Source: Nonomuraea sp. PA05
GTDB lineage: Bacteria; Actinomycetota; Actinomycetes; Streptosporangiales; Streptosporangiaceae
Reading direction: 5' to 3'
Assembly: GCF_008086045.1 (NCBI RefSeq)
Contig: NZ_VSEY01000009.1
Span: 248,001-312,000 of the forward strand
Length of the DNA stretch: 64,000 nt
Within the stretch, counting starts at the first letter, position 1; every line of letters starts with the position of its first letter. A model generated the notes under the pieces. That model did not search any database. It was not told the origin of the DNA and saw only the letters and a list, made by a program, of their open reading frames with translations. The translations under genes and the position numbers were made by a program. Of this stretch, positions 1 to 8,251 are shown piece by piece.

Positions 1-926
1 AGCACCTCGATGGCCTGCGCGGTGGCGGCGCGCGCGGCCCGGGTGTCGCGCACCGGGTCGAGCATCATGAAGTCGTGCAGCGTGCCGTTGTAGCGGACGC
101 TGGTGGTCGGCACGCCCGCCGCCGTGAGCTTGCGGGCGTAGGCCTCGCCCTCGTCGCGCAGCACGTCGTTCTCGTCCACGATGACGAACGCGGGCGGCAG
201 CCCCGCCAGCTCCTCCGGGGTGGCACGCAGCGGGGAGGCGGTGATCTCGGCGCGCTGGGCGGGGTCGGTGGTGTAGGCGTCCCAGAACCAGGCCATCGCC
301 TTGGCGGTCAGGTGGGGGCCGTCGGCGAACTCGCGGTAGCTGGCGGTGTCCTGGCCCGCGTCGGTGACCGGGTAGTACAGCGACTGGTGCACGAACCGCA
401 CGTCGCCGCGCTGCTTGGCCATGATGGTCAGGGCCGCGGTCATGTTCCCGCCGACGGAGTCGCCCGCCACGGCCAGCCTGCCGGCGTCCAGGTTCTCGGC
501 CGCGCCGTCCTTGACGATCCACTGGGCGGTGGCGTACGCCTGCTCGATCGCCACCGGGTAGCGCGCCTCCGGCGAGCGGTCGTACTCCACGAACACCAGG
601 GCGGCGCCCGCCCCGACGGACAGCTCCCGCACCAGCCGGTCGTGGGTGCCCGCGTTGCCCAGCACCCAGCCGCCGCCGTGCACGTACAGCACTACCGGCA
701 GCACCCCCGTGGCGCCGGCGGGCCTGACGATCCGCACCCGCACGTCGCCGGCCCCGGCGGGCACGACGATCCACTTCTCGTCCACGCCGGGCTTGGCGAC
801 GGGGCCGGACTGCACGTCGTCCAGCAGCTTTCGGGCGCCTTCCGTGCCCAGCTCGTACAGGAGCGGGGGCTTGGCCGTCGCCTCGGCGAACTCCTGAGCC
901 GCAGGCTCCAGAACGATGTCGTTCAT
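1..926 (-). CDS. alpha/beta hydrolase, acetyl-esterase/HSL type (last residues lie outside the window)
   Basis: Predicted cytoplasmic carboxylic-ester hydrolase. The visible 308 codons include the oxyanion-hole motif HGGGW, the nucleophile elbow GDSVGGN and the catalytic-histidine segment LHDF near the end, so only a short C-terminal tail is missing. The ATG at 926 (MNDIVLEPAAQEF) was chosen over the ATG at 930, which is out of frame. A paralogue with the same opening and motifs lies at 62905-63885. An ECF-like promoter is seen 33-61 bases upstream of the start codon, so stress-sigma control is likely. The substrate cannot be told from the sequence. No other gene is seen in the first 926 bases; a long antisense frame there is a shadow. 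Confidence 0.85.
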   Translation of the reverse strand, partial: MNDIVLEPAAQEFAEATAKPPLLYELGTEGARKLLDDVQSGPVAKPGVDEKWIVVPAGAGDVRVRIVRPAGATGVLPVVLYVHGGGWVLGNAGTHDRLVRELSVGAGAALVFVEYDRSPEARYPVAIEQAYATAQWIVKDGAAENLDAGRLAVAGDSVGGNMTAALTIMAKQRGDVRFVHQSLYYPVTDAGQDTASYREFADGPHLTAKAMAWFWDAYTTDPAQRAEITASPLRATPEELAGLPPAFVIVDENDVLRDEGEAYARKLTAAGVPTTSVRYNGTLHDFMMLDPVRDTRAARAATAQAIEV

Positions 927-958
927 TCATTTCCCTCTCACTCGCGCCTTCGCCCCTT

Positions 959-987
959 GGACCGGGCGGCGCGCCCGGTTCGTGACA
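959..987 (-). promoter_or_regulatory. ECF-type promoter upstream of the edge hydrolase
   Basis: Read on the minus strand, TGTCACG (987-981) is followed after exactly 16 bases by CGGTCC (964-959). This resembles the ECF41 consensus as I recall it (TGTCACA-N16-CGTC). The implied transcription start lies about 25-30 bases before the ATG at 926. Similar elements precede the genes starting at 9004, 11728, 37328, 37511 and 46946. Confidence 0.5.
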
Positions 988-1014
988 CCGGGGAGGCGAG
1001 AGGGGGTGGAGCCG

Positions 1015-3762
1015 TCAGGCGGTGGCGGCTCCGGGCGGCGTGCTGCGCAGCTCCTTGCGGGAGGCGACGCCGAGCTTGACGAAGATCTTGCGCAGGTGCC
1101 ATTCGACGGTGTGCGGGCTGATGTAGAGCTGCGCGCCGATCTCGGAGTTCGTCAGCCCGCCGGCGGCCAGGCGGGCGATCCGCGCCTCCTGCGAGGTCAG
1201 CCCGGTGGGCGTCTCGGCCGGGCGCCTGCGCACGCTCTCGCCGGTGGCCCGCAGCTCCCGCCCGGCGCGTTCGGCGAACGCCCCGGCCCCCATCAGTCCG
1301 AACAGGTCGTGGGCGAGGGTCAGCTGCTCGCGCGCGTCCACCCTGCGGTTCTCGCGGCGCAGCCACTCGCCGTAGAGCAGGCGGGCGCGGGCGAGCGCCA
1401 TCCTGACCTTGGTACGGCCGAGCCGCTCGATCGCCTCCCGGTAGAGCGCGTCGGCGGCCGGGCCCGCGCTGACCTGGGCGCGGGCGCTCGCCGAGGTGCC
1501 GAGCGCCCAGTCGGTGCCGCTGGCCCGGGCCATCTCGTCGAGCCGGCGGGCGGCCTCGGCGGCGCGGGCCGGCCTGCCGCTCCTGGCCGCCGCCTCGACC
1601 AGCTCGATCGTGGACCAGGTGGACAGCCCGAGCTCCTGCGGGTGCTCGGCGCCCCGCTCCGCCGCGACGTACGCCTCCTCGTAGCGGCCGTGGCCGTTGT
1701 GCAGCACCGCGGCGGCCCACTGGGTGGCGGTGGTCACCTTGCCCTCCCCTTGCAACGCCACGTCGCGGGTGATCGCCTTGATGACCTGGCGGGTCGCGCT
1801 CTCCTGACCTCGCCACGGCTCCAGCACCAGGGCTCCGTACTGGGCCATGAAGCGGCTGCCCGTCACCTCGCCGATCGTCGTCGACTCGGCGACCAGCGCC
1901 TCGGCCTCGGCCAGCTCGCCGGCCAGCACCCGGGCCGACAGGAGCAGCAGCAGCGCCGGCGGCAGCACCGACAGCGCGCCCGTCTCGCGGGCCAGGCCGA
2001 CCAGGCGGGCCGAGAGGGCCGCGTAGCTGTCGAAGTCCCACACGTTGTGGGCCATGCGGCAGGCGAGCGGCAGCCAGCCGAGGCCCTCCTCCCTGGACAC
2101 CTCTCCGGTGCGGAACGCCTCCAGGGCCCGCAGCACCATCGGCGTGCCCGCCGCGTAGCCGTCGATGATCGCCGTCGCCGCGCCGTTCAGCAGCAGGTCG
2201 TGGCGTTCCGGGGGCGGTCCTGGCGGTGCGGCGAGTGCCGCCCTGGCGACGTCCGCCATCTGGGCTCCGCTCGCCAGGCGGCCGGCGGTGAGCGCCGCGT
2301 ACAGGGCGTCGCGGTAGGTCTCGCGGGCCAGCCCGGAGTCCAGCGGCTCAAGGCGTCTGCCCGCCGTGAGCAGCAGCGGCAGGGCGGCGCCCGCGCTGGT
2401 GGAGGCGAACATGATCTGGCCGCGCAGCAGGCTGGCCTGGGCGAGCCTGCGGTCGTCCAGGGGGCTCAGCTCGGCGGCGTCGAGCAGTTCGAGCGCGGCG
2501 TCGTAGCCGCCGGCCCGGTACTTGTCGCGGGCCGCCGCGAGGGCCCGCGCGCCGCGCCGGGCCGCGTCGGGGGTCAGCTCGGCCGCCCTTTCGAGGAACG
2601 CGGCCGCCGCCGCGACGCCGCCACGGGCCTGGGCGCGGCTCGCTGAGCGCTCCAGCTCGGCGGCGACCGCCTCGTCCGGGCCGGGGGCGGCGTTGGCCAG
2701 GTGCCAGGCCCGCCGATCGGGGTCCGTCCCCGCGTCGGTGGCGTCGGCCAGGGCGCGGTGCACGGCCTGCCGTTCCTGCGGGGTGGCCACCCGGTAGGCC
2801 GCGGAACGCACCAGGGGATGGCGGAACCGCACCCGGGTGCCGATCGTGATCAGGCCCTCCACCTCGGCGGGCGCCGCGGCGGCCGCCTCGATGCCGAGCA
2901 GGTCCGCCGCCCGCGCCAGCAGGGTCACGTCACCCACCGGCTCGGCCGCCGCGACCAGCAGCAGCCGCTGCGTCCCGGCCGGGAGGGCTTGGACCCGCCG
3001 CAGGAAGCTCTGCTCGATCTGACTCGTCAGCAGCCGCGCGTCCGGACGGCCGAAACCGCCCGCCAGCTCGGCCGGGGTCAGCCCGCGGGGCAGCTCCAGC
3101 AGGGCCAGGGGGTTGCCCTGCGTCTCGGCCACGATCCTGTCCCTGACCCGCTCGTCCAGCCGTCCGGGGGTCGCCGAGTCGAGCAGGGCGCGGGCGTCGC
3201 CGTCGCTCAGCCGTCCCACGTCGAGCCGCGGCAGGCCCGCCAGCTCGGGGCCGAGGTGGTGGTCGCGGACCGCGATCACCAGCGCGATCCGTTCGGCCAG
3301 CAGGCGACGCGCGACGAACGCGAGCGTCTGCGCCGAGACCTGATCCAGCCACTGGGCGTCATCGATCAGGCAGACCAGCGGCTCCTGCCCGGCCGCGTCG
3401 GCCAGCAGGCTCAGCACCGCCAGCCCCACCAGGAACCGGTCCGGCGGCGTGCCCGCGCTCAGCCCGAACGCCGTCCCCAGCGCCGCACGCTGCGGCTCGG
3501 GCAGCTTCGCGAGATGATCGAGGAACGGCGCGCACAACTGGTGCAGGCCGCCGAACGCCAGCTCCATCTCGGACTCGACGCCCGCGGCCCTGGTCACCCG
3601 GCATCCCTGAGCGCCTTCCCGCGCGTACTCCAGCAGCGCCGTCTTGCCGATCCCCGCCGCACCGCGCAAGATGAGCACCGAGCTGTGGCCGCCCCGCACC
3701 GTGGCCACGAGCCGATCCAGCCGCTCGCACTCGATCCGCCGGCCCCGCAGCCTGCTTCCCAC
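1015..3762 (-). CDS. LuxR-family transcriptional regulator with AAA/STAND ATPase (LAL type)
   Basis: Large ATP-dependent transcription factor of about 915 residues, typical for LAL (MalT-like) regulators. An N-terminal ATPase has Walker A GAAGIGKT (about residues 34-41) and Walker B with LIDDAQWLD (about 125-135). A long helical TPR-like middle follows. The C-terminal LuxR helix-turn-helix carries LTSQEARIARL and ISPHTVEWHLRKIFVKLGV. The GTG at 3762 is preferred because GGAGG lies four bases upstream; a longer frame from GTG 3843 has no ribosome site. It is convergent with nothing and ends just upstream of the edge hydrolase promoter, so it may control that hydrolase. The ligand is unknown. 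Confidence 0.9.
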   Translation of the reverse strand: MGSRLRGRRIECERLDRLVATVRGGHSSVLILRGAAGIGKTALLEYAREGAQGCRVTRAAGVESEMELAFGGLHQLCAPFLDHLAKLPEPQRAALGTAFGLSAGTPPDRFLVGLAVLSLLADAAGQEPLVCLIDDAQWLDQVSAQTLAFVARRLLAERIALVIAVRDHHLGPELAGLPRLDVGRLSDGDARALLDSATPGRLDERVRDRIVAETQGNPLALLELPRGLTPAELAGGFGRPDARLLTSQIEQSFLRRVQALPAGTQRLLLVAAAEPVGDVTLLARAADLLGIEAAAAAPAEVEGLITIGTRVRFRHPLVRSAAYRVATPQERQAVHRALADATDAGTDPDRRAWHLANAAPGPDEAVAAELERSASRAQARGGVAAAAAFLERAAELTPDAARRGARALAAARDKYRAGGYDAALELLDAAELSPLDDRRLAQASLLRGQIMFASTSAGAALPLLLTAGRRLEPLDSGLARETYRDALYAALTAGRLASGAQMADVARAALAAPPGPPPERHDLLLNGAATAIIDGYAAGTPMVLRALEAFRTGEVSREEGLGWLPLACRMAHNVWDFDSYAALSARLVGLARETGALSVLPPALLLLLSARVLAGELAEAEALVAESTTIGEVTGSRFMAQYGALVLEPWRGQESATRQVIKAITRDVALQGEGKVTTATQWAAAVLHNGHGRYEEAYVAAERGAEHPQELGLSTWSTIELVEAAARSGRPARAAEAARRLDEMARASGTDWALGTSASARAQVSAGPAADALYREAIERLGRTKVRMALARARLLYGEWLRRENRRVDAREQLTLAHDLFGLMGAGAFAERAGRELRATGESVRRRPAETPTGLTSQEARIARLAAGGLTNSEIGAQLYISPHTVEWHLRKIFVKLGVASRKELRSTPPGAATA

Positions 3763-3935
3763 CCAGCCTCCGTCCTGCCGTCCCGGGGGTACCCCCTGGG
3801 GCCCTAGGGGACGCCCGGGGGCCCTGGCCAGGGTATCGACCACGGTGTCTCAGGGGCGCGACGGAGGGGCTCCAGCAACGACCGTGATCACAGCGGCATC
3901 CGCCGGATGCCGGCTGTGAACGGGGAGTTGAGACC

Positions 3936-4601
3936 GTGGGCATGAGTTTGCTGGAGTCGTACAGAGACAGCGCCACGCAGGTGGACGACCGGACGATCAG
4001 CGGCTGGGACGGGGCCGCCGCCACCTTCGTCGGCGCCGCCCCGCGCCTGTACGCCATCGGGCTGCGCGTCCTTCAGGACACGGGCGAGGCGGAGGACGTC
4101 GTGCAGGAGACGTGGCTGCGGTGGGCCCGCGCCAACCGGTCCGTCGTCGTCAGCCCGGCCGCGTTCCTGGCGCTGACCACCACGCGGCTGGCCATCAACG
4201 TCACCCAGTCGGCGCGCAAGCGGCGCGAGACCTCTGCCGGGCCGTGGCTGCCTGACACGCCTGATCAATCGGCCGGGCCTGAGGTGGCGGCTGAGCGGCA
4301 TGAGGCGGTCGACGGGGCCGTTCGGATGTTGCTGGAGCGGCTGACCGCTGCTGAGCGGGGGGTTTATCTGCTGCGGATGGCTTTCGACTATCCGTACCGG
4401 CAGATCGGGGAGGTGCTCGGGTTGAGTGAGGAGCACACCCGGCAGCTTCTGCGGCGGGCGCGGCATCATCTGGCGGAGGGACGGGTTCGTCCGGTCAGCG
4501 GGGGCGCGCATCGGCGGCTGGTGCGGGCCTTTCTGGCTGCTGCCCGGAGTGGGGAGCTGGGCGGGCTGGAGAGCTTGCTCGCCGCCGAGGTCAACCGCTA
4601 G
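3936..4601 (+). CDS. ECF sigma factor, SigJ-like with truncated C-terminal domain
   Basis: Alternative sigma factor of 221 residues. Region 2 spans about residues 28-100 (AEDVVQETWLRW) and region 4 about 130-185 (LTAAERGVYLLRMAF, EEHTRQLLRRAR). The linker GPWLPD is typical of SigJ/ECF41-type sigma factors. Those proteins normally continue into a SnoaL-like domain of over 100 residues; here only its first helix (VRAFLAAARSGELGGL) remains before the stop. In ECF41 proteins the C-terminal extension modulates activity, so this shortened form may be constitutively active or deregulated (inference). GTG 3936 fits the GGGGAG eight bases upstream; ATG 3942 is possible. ECF-like promoters at 959-987, 9061-9088 and 11771-11797 are candidate targets. 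Confidence 0.88.
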   Translation: MGMSLLESYRDSATQVDDRTISGWDGAAATFVGAAPRLYAIGLRVLQDTGEAEDVVQETWLRWARANRSVVVSPAAFLALTTTRLAINVTQSARKRRETSAGPWLPDTPDQSAGPEVAAERHEAVDGAVRMLLERLTAAERGVYLLRMAFDYPYRQIGEVLGLSEEHTRQLLRRARHHLAEGRVRPVSGGAHRRLVRAFLAAARSGELGGLESLLAAEVNR

Positions 4602-4604
4602 GCC

Positions 4605-4626
4605 GCGGGGCCGTCACCGGCCCCGC
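4605..4626. terminator. GC-rich hairpin just after the sigma gene
   Basis: GCGGGGCCG (4605-4613) pairs with CGGCCCCGC (4618-4626) around a four-base loop, starting four bases after the sigma stop codon. There is no T-tract, as is common in actinomycetes. With the next hairpin it separates two convergent transcripts. Confidence 0.55.
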
Positions 4627-4650
4627 GCACGACCTGTCCCGCAACGCCGA

Positions 4651-4683
4651 GCGGCCCGTGGCGGAGTTCACGCCACGGGCCGC
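4651..4683. terminator. 13-bp perfect hairpin between convergent genes
   Basis: GCGGCCCGTGGCG (4651-4663) and its exact complement (4671-4683) flank the seven-base loop gagttca. It sits 20 bases from the 3' end of the leftward operon (4703) and probably terminates it, and may act in both directions. Confidence 0.65.
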
Positions 4684-4702
4684 GATCCTGCCGGTCAGCC
4701 GG

Positions 4703-5419
4703 TCAGCCGGTGCCGCGAACGGCCTCGACGATGACGGCGGCGACAGCGTCAGGCGCGGAGACGGCAAGCGCGTGCGACGCCCCGGGAACCTCCGTGGTGC
4801 CACGAGCCCCGGCCCGCTCGGCCATGAACCGCAACGCGGCCGCCGGAATGTTGAGATCCCGCTCCCCGTGCACGAACCACGACGGAATCCCCCGCCACGC
4901 GGGCTCCGCCACCGTGATCTCGTCCCGCAGCGCCCGCTCGGTGACCGGCCGCTGAGTGGCGGCCATCAGCGCCGCCTCGCCGGCATCCACGTCGGCGCAG
5001 AACTGGTGGTGGAACTTGCCGGGGTCGATGCGGAACTCGTTGCCACCAGAGGCGACCGGGTAGGCGACCAGCGCGTCCCCCAGCGTGCTGCCCTCGAACT
5101 TGGCCGACAGCAGGAAAGCGCTCTCCCCCGCGTCGGGCGCGAACGCGCCGACGTAGACGAGCCCCTGCACGGCCGGGTCGCCGGTGGCCGCCTGGCTGAT
5201 CACCATGCCGCCGTAGGAGTGCCCGGCGAGCACGACGGGCCGGCCGAGGCCGGCGATCACGTCGCGCACGTACGCGCCGTCCCCCTCGACGTCGCGCAGC
5301 GGGTTGGCCACCGCGACCGCCTGAAGCCCATGGCCGTGCAGGCGCTGGATGACCCGGTTCCAGGAGGCGGATTCGGCGAAGGCGCCGTGCACCAGCACGA
5401 CGACGGGCTGTTCGGTCAT
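4703..5419 (-). CDS. alpha/beta-fold hydrolase
   Basis: A 238-residue single-domain hydrolase with LVHGAF near the N-terminus and the nucleophile elbow GHSYGG (Ser68). The C-terminal GASHAL supplies the likely catalytic histidine. It resembles the salicylate-esterase/EstC-like hydrolases common in actinomycetes. It has no signal peptide, so it should be cytoplasmic. The ATG at 5419 lies five bases after the stop of the ferritin-like/CDGSH gene, making it the last gene of a four-gene operon beginning at 9004. The context suggests cleavage of an ester or lactone made by the upstream enzymes, but the substrate is unknown. Confidence 0.85.
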   Translation of the reverse strand: MTEQPVVVLVHGAFAESASWNRVIQRLHGHGLQAVAVANPLRDVEGDGAYVRDVIAGLGRPVVLAGHSYGGMVISQAATGDPAVQGLVYVGAFAPDAGESAFLLSAKFEGSTLGDALVAYPVASGGNEFRIDPGKFHHQFCADVDAGEAALMAATQRPVTERALRDEITVAEPAWRGIPSWFVHGERDLNIPAAALRFMAERAGARGTTEVPGASHALAVSAPDAVAAVIVEAVRGTG

Positions 5420-5423
5420 GACG

Positions 5424-7244
5424 TCATTCCTCTTCTCGTGATGAGTTCGGATCTTCCTCGTGGAAGCCGATCTCGCGGTGGGTGCCGTCGCACAGGGGTT
5501 TGTTGCCGGAGTGGCCGCAACGGCAGAGCGTCATCCGGTTGCGGGTCTCCAGCGGCAGGCCGTCCGACCGGACGACCGGCACCCGGCCGGTGACCCACAG
5601 CGCACTGGCCAGCCCGTCCTCCTCCTCCAGGACGGAGATGGCCTGCGGGAGGTCGGGTTCGATCGTTTCGCCGCCGCGTTCGAGGGCGTAGCTGTAGGAG
5701 CCGGAGGGGCAGTGGTCGATGCGGCCCATGATGTCCGAGCGCACGTCGCTGTCGGCGGTGTCGGCGAGCATCGCGGCGATGGGCCTGGTGCGGCCGATGC
5801 AGAAGGCGGCGTGGACGCACAGCTCGCCCACGCGTTGCGCCGAGATGCCGGCCCCGTCGTGCACGTGCTGCAGCTCCCGGTACGGGCGCATGACCTCGGC
5901 CTCGGTGCCGTCGAAGCCGATGACGGCGTGCGTCCCGTCGCAGAACGGCTTGGCGCGCGAGTGGCCGCAGCGGCACAGCGCGTAGGTGTCCTCGGTCTCC
6001 AGGGGTTCGCCGGTCTTCCAGGTCAGCGCGTCGTTCCCGGAGGAGACGATCTTCCGCTTGCGGCGGAGCGGGACGCCGCCGTACACGAGGTACGGGCCGT
6101 CGCGCAGCACGACGACGCGCCGCTCGTCGCCGACGCTCCACCGGCGGCGCTCGGGCCTGACGTAGCGGAAGGCCGGGCCGGAGCCCTGCTCCATGAGGGC
6201 GAGGGCCTGGGCCTTGAGCGCGTACATGGTGCCGGTGGCGACCGCGAGGAGTCTCGGGTTGCCGTTGAACGCCCGCTCCAGCAGGTGCAGGACGGCGCAG
6301 TAGGTGTGGTCGAAGGCGTCCTGGGCCTTGCGGGCCGCGCTGCCGGGCTCGGCCGGGCGGGGGTTGGGCGGCATCGGGCGTACGCCGTCCGGATCGACCC
6401 GGACGGGCTCGCCGGTGGGGCCGGAGTCCGGGGTGTCGCCGCGCTGGTAGCGGCGGCCGAGTTTCAGCTCCTGGAAGCGGTAGTAGTGGGCGACCTCGTC
6501 GCGTTCGGGGTGCATGACGTCCTGGTCGCCGTCCCAGACCTGGCCGCCGTCCAGGCCCTCGCCCTGCTCGACGATCTCCTCCAGCGCGGCGAGCGCCGTC
6601 TTCAGGTCGTGCACGGCGACGAGCCGGCCGGCGGTGTGCCGGAAGTGACCGGCGTGCACCTGGCGGGACGGGTCGCCGGTGAAGACGGCCTGCTCGCCGA
6701 GCCGTTCGCACAGGTCGCGCAGGCCCTGCTCGATGGCGGCGTAGAACTGGCCGATCGTCTCGTAGTCGTCGCCCTCCGGCGCGGCCCCCGCGGGCGCCGG
6801 ACGTTCCAGCCGCAGGAACATCTCCAGCGCCTGCTCGCCGAAGGGGACCAGCGACAGCTCCAGGGAGCCGTGGGGCAGCCGTCGCGGGTGGGGCGGCAGC
6901 ATCCGGGGTGTGTCGAGGCGGGGCTTGCCGCCTACGGCGTTGAGCAGGTTGGCGGCGAGGGCCAGGTGCAGCATCTCCTCGGCGAAGACGCTGCGCACGA
7001 TGGCGGCGGCTTCCGGGTTGCGTTCCTGGTCGAGCGAGTACAGGGCGCACAGGTAGGGCGGCAGTGTCGCGTGCTCCAGCTCGATCGCCCACTGCAGGTG
7101 CTCGCGCAGGCTCCCGATCGTGCCGATCCGCGCGGTCGGCGTCTCACGCGAGAGCGGCGCCTCACGGGAGACCGGCGCCTCACGGGAGACCGGCGCCTCA
7201 CGGGAGACCGGCGCCTCACGGGAGACCGGCGCCTCACGCGACAT
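5424..7244 (-). CDS. ferritin-like domain protein fused to two CDGSH iron-sulfur domains and a divergent 4Fe-4S domain
   Basis: A 606-residue multidomain protein. Residues 1-36 are six hexapeptide repeats (SREAPV). About 44-280 is a ferritin-like domain of the VioB/RebD (iminophenyl-pyruvate dimer synthase) type, with helix residues E55-E57-H58 and the EEMLH motif at 89-93 as probable metal ligands. Two CDGSH clusters follow, with ligands C424/C426/C435/H439 and C574/C576/C585/H589. Between them lies a short-ferredoxin-like segment with C476, C482 and C512 (Fer4_19 type). The protein therefore looks built around iron and 2Fe-2S/4Fe-4S centres, presumably for electron transfer or oxidative chemistry. 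The start codon overlaps the methyltransferase end, and no good ribosome site is seen, consistent with translational coupling. The combination is unusual and the function is unknown. Confidence 0.85.
   Translation of the reverse strand: MSREAPVSREAPVSREAPVSREAPVSREAPLSRETPTARIGTIGSLREHLQWAIELEHATLPPYLCALYSLDQERNPEAAAIVRSVFAEEMLHLALAANLLNAVGGKPRLDTPRMLPPHPRRLPHGSLELSLVPFGEQALEMFLRLERPAPAGAAPEGDDYETIGQFYAAIEQGLRDLCERLGEQAVFTGDPSRQVHAGHFRHTAGRLVAVHDLKTALAALEEIVEQGEGLDGGQVWDGDQDVMHPERDEVAHYYRFQELKLGRRYQRGDTPDSGPTGEPVRVDPDGVRPMPPNPRPAEPGSAARKAQDAFDHTYCAVLHLLERAFNGNPRLLAVATGTMYALKAQALALMEQGSGPAFRYVRPERRRWSVGDERRVVVLRDGPYLVYGGVPLRRKRKIVSSGNDALTWKTGEPLETEDTYALCRCGHSRAKPFCDGTHAVIGFDGTEAEVMRPYRELQHVHDGAGISAQRVGELCVHAAFCIGRTRPIAAMLADTADSDVRSDIMGRIDHCPSGSYSYALERGGETIEPDLPQAISVLEEEDGLASALWVTGRVPVVRSDGLPLETRNRMTLCRCGHSGNKPLCDGTHREIGFHEEDPNSSREEE
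7142..7243. repeat. 18-bp tandem repeat, about 5.7 copies, encoding the N-terminus of the ferritin-like protein
   Basis: The unit ctcacgggagaccggcgc is repeated almost exactly. Because 18 is a multiple of three, the repeat is translated on the minus strand as (SREAPV)n. The first copy contains the methyltransferase stop, so the array sits on a gene boundary. Copy number may vary between strains. Confidence 0.9.
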
Positions 7245-8247
7245 GGTCGTCCGGTCGCGCGCCGTCCTCCAGCACCTCGACCGCGTCGAGCAGGCCGCGC
7301 AGGCCGATCTCCTCGCGTTCCGCGTCCGTGGGGTCGAACAGCCAGTCGGTGATCGGCAGCTCGGCGACCTCCCCGGGACGGCTGGCCTCGACCAGGCTCA
7401 CCTCCGCCTCGACCTCCACCTCCAGCTCGTGCAGGAAGCCGTCCTGGTCCCTCGGAGCGCTCATCATTCCTCCATCTGTGACTTGCGTGGATGCCCGGCT
7501 GACCGCGTGCAGCAGCCGCACGCCGATCTGGCCGGACGCGAACAGGTGCGTGAACCGCTCCCCCTGGTGGGCCGCCAGCGCGTAGGCCGGGTGGGCCCGG
7601 TGCCGGGTCGCGACGACGGCCGCCACCTGCTCGGCGCGTCGCGACCACGACCGCGGCGGCGGCCCTGGCGGGCCGACCTGGTCGAGAAGCTCGAAGCCCG
7701 CCCCGGCGAGCAGCGCGCGCAGCTCCGCCTCGGTGGGGAAGTGGTTGCCGTCCGGGACGGGCAGCGTCTGCGGCCCCCTGGCGACGACCACCAGCAGCCC
7801 CAGCGAGGCGCCGGGCTTCAGCACCCGGTGGATCTCCGCGAGCACCGCCGCCTTGTCGCGGACGGTGCACAGCACGCCCAGGCACCAGGCGGCGTCCACC
7901 GACCCGGTGCGCAGCGGGATGCGCCGGCCGTCCGCCGCGATGACCGGCAGGCCGAACAGCCGGGCGGCGGCGCGGCCCGCGGCCGGCATCGGCTCCAGCA
8001 GGATCGGCCGGACCCCGAACCGCTCTGCCGCCCAGGCCGCCGGGCCGCCCGCTCCTGCCCCCACGTCCAGGAGCGTGCTGCCGGCGGCCAGCTCGCACGC
8101 CTCCGCCAGCCAGGCCAGCGCGGCCGGGCTGGCGCTGCCGCGGCAGGTGGCCGGGATGGCGTGCCGCTGTCCGAGCTGCTCGACGGCCTCGGCGGTCCAG
8201 CCGGCGACGTCGTCGAACTCGGCGACCATCGCCGCCGATGCCGTCAT
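7234..8247 (-). CDS. SAM-dependent class I methyltransferase with a C-terminal extension
   Basis: A 337-residue protein. Residues about 30-240 form a class I methyltransferase with motif I LLDVGAGAGG, an acidic loop in motif II/III and VLKPGASLGLL at the post-motif III strand. It should transfer a methyl group from SAM to a small molecule. The last 77 residues (from MMSAPRDQDG) are an acidic extension (ELEVEVEAEV, ITDWLFDP) that I do not recognise. At its beginning the DNA shows GGAGG directly before two ATG codons, so this part could also be made alone. The start at 8247 lies four bases after the SDR stop. The end overlaps the next gene by 11 bases. It is the second gene of the operon. Confidence 0.85.
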   Translation of the reverse strand: MTASAAMVAEFDDVAGWTAEAVEQLGQRHAIPATCRGSASPAALAWLAEACELAAGSTLLDVGAGAGGPAAWAAERFGVRPILLEPMPAAGRAAARLFGLPVIAADGRRIPLRTGSVDAAWCLGVLCTVRDKAAVLAEIHRVLKPGASLGLLVVVARGPQTLPVPDGNHFPTEAELRALLAGAGFELLDQVGPPGPPPRSWSRRAEQVAAVVATRHRAHPAYALAAHQGERFTHLFASGQIGVRLLHAVSRASTQVTDGGMMSAPRDQDGFLHELEVEVEAEVSLVEASRPGEVAELPITDWLFDPTDAEREEIGLRGLLDAVEVLEDGARPDDHVA

Positions 8248-8251
8248 GGAC

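Noticed and set aside
75..2646. Long plus-strand open frames opposite the hydrolase and LAL genes
   Set aside because: Arg/Gly/Ala/His-rich composition, no motifs, no ribosome sites; typical high-GC shadows of the minus-strand genes.
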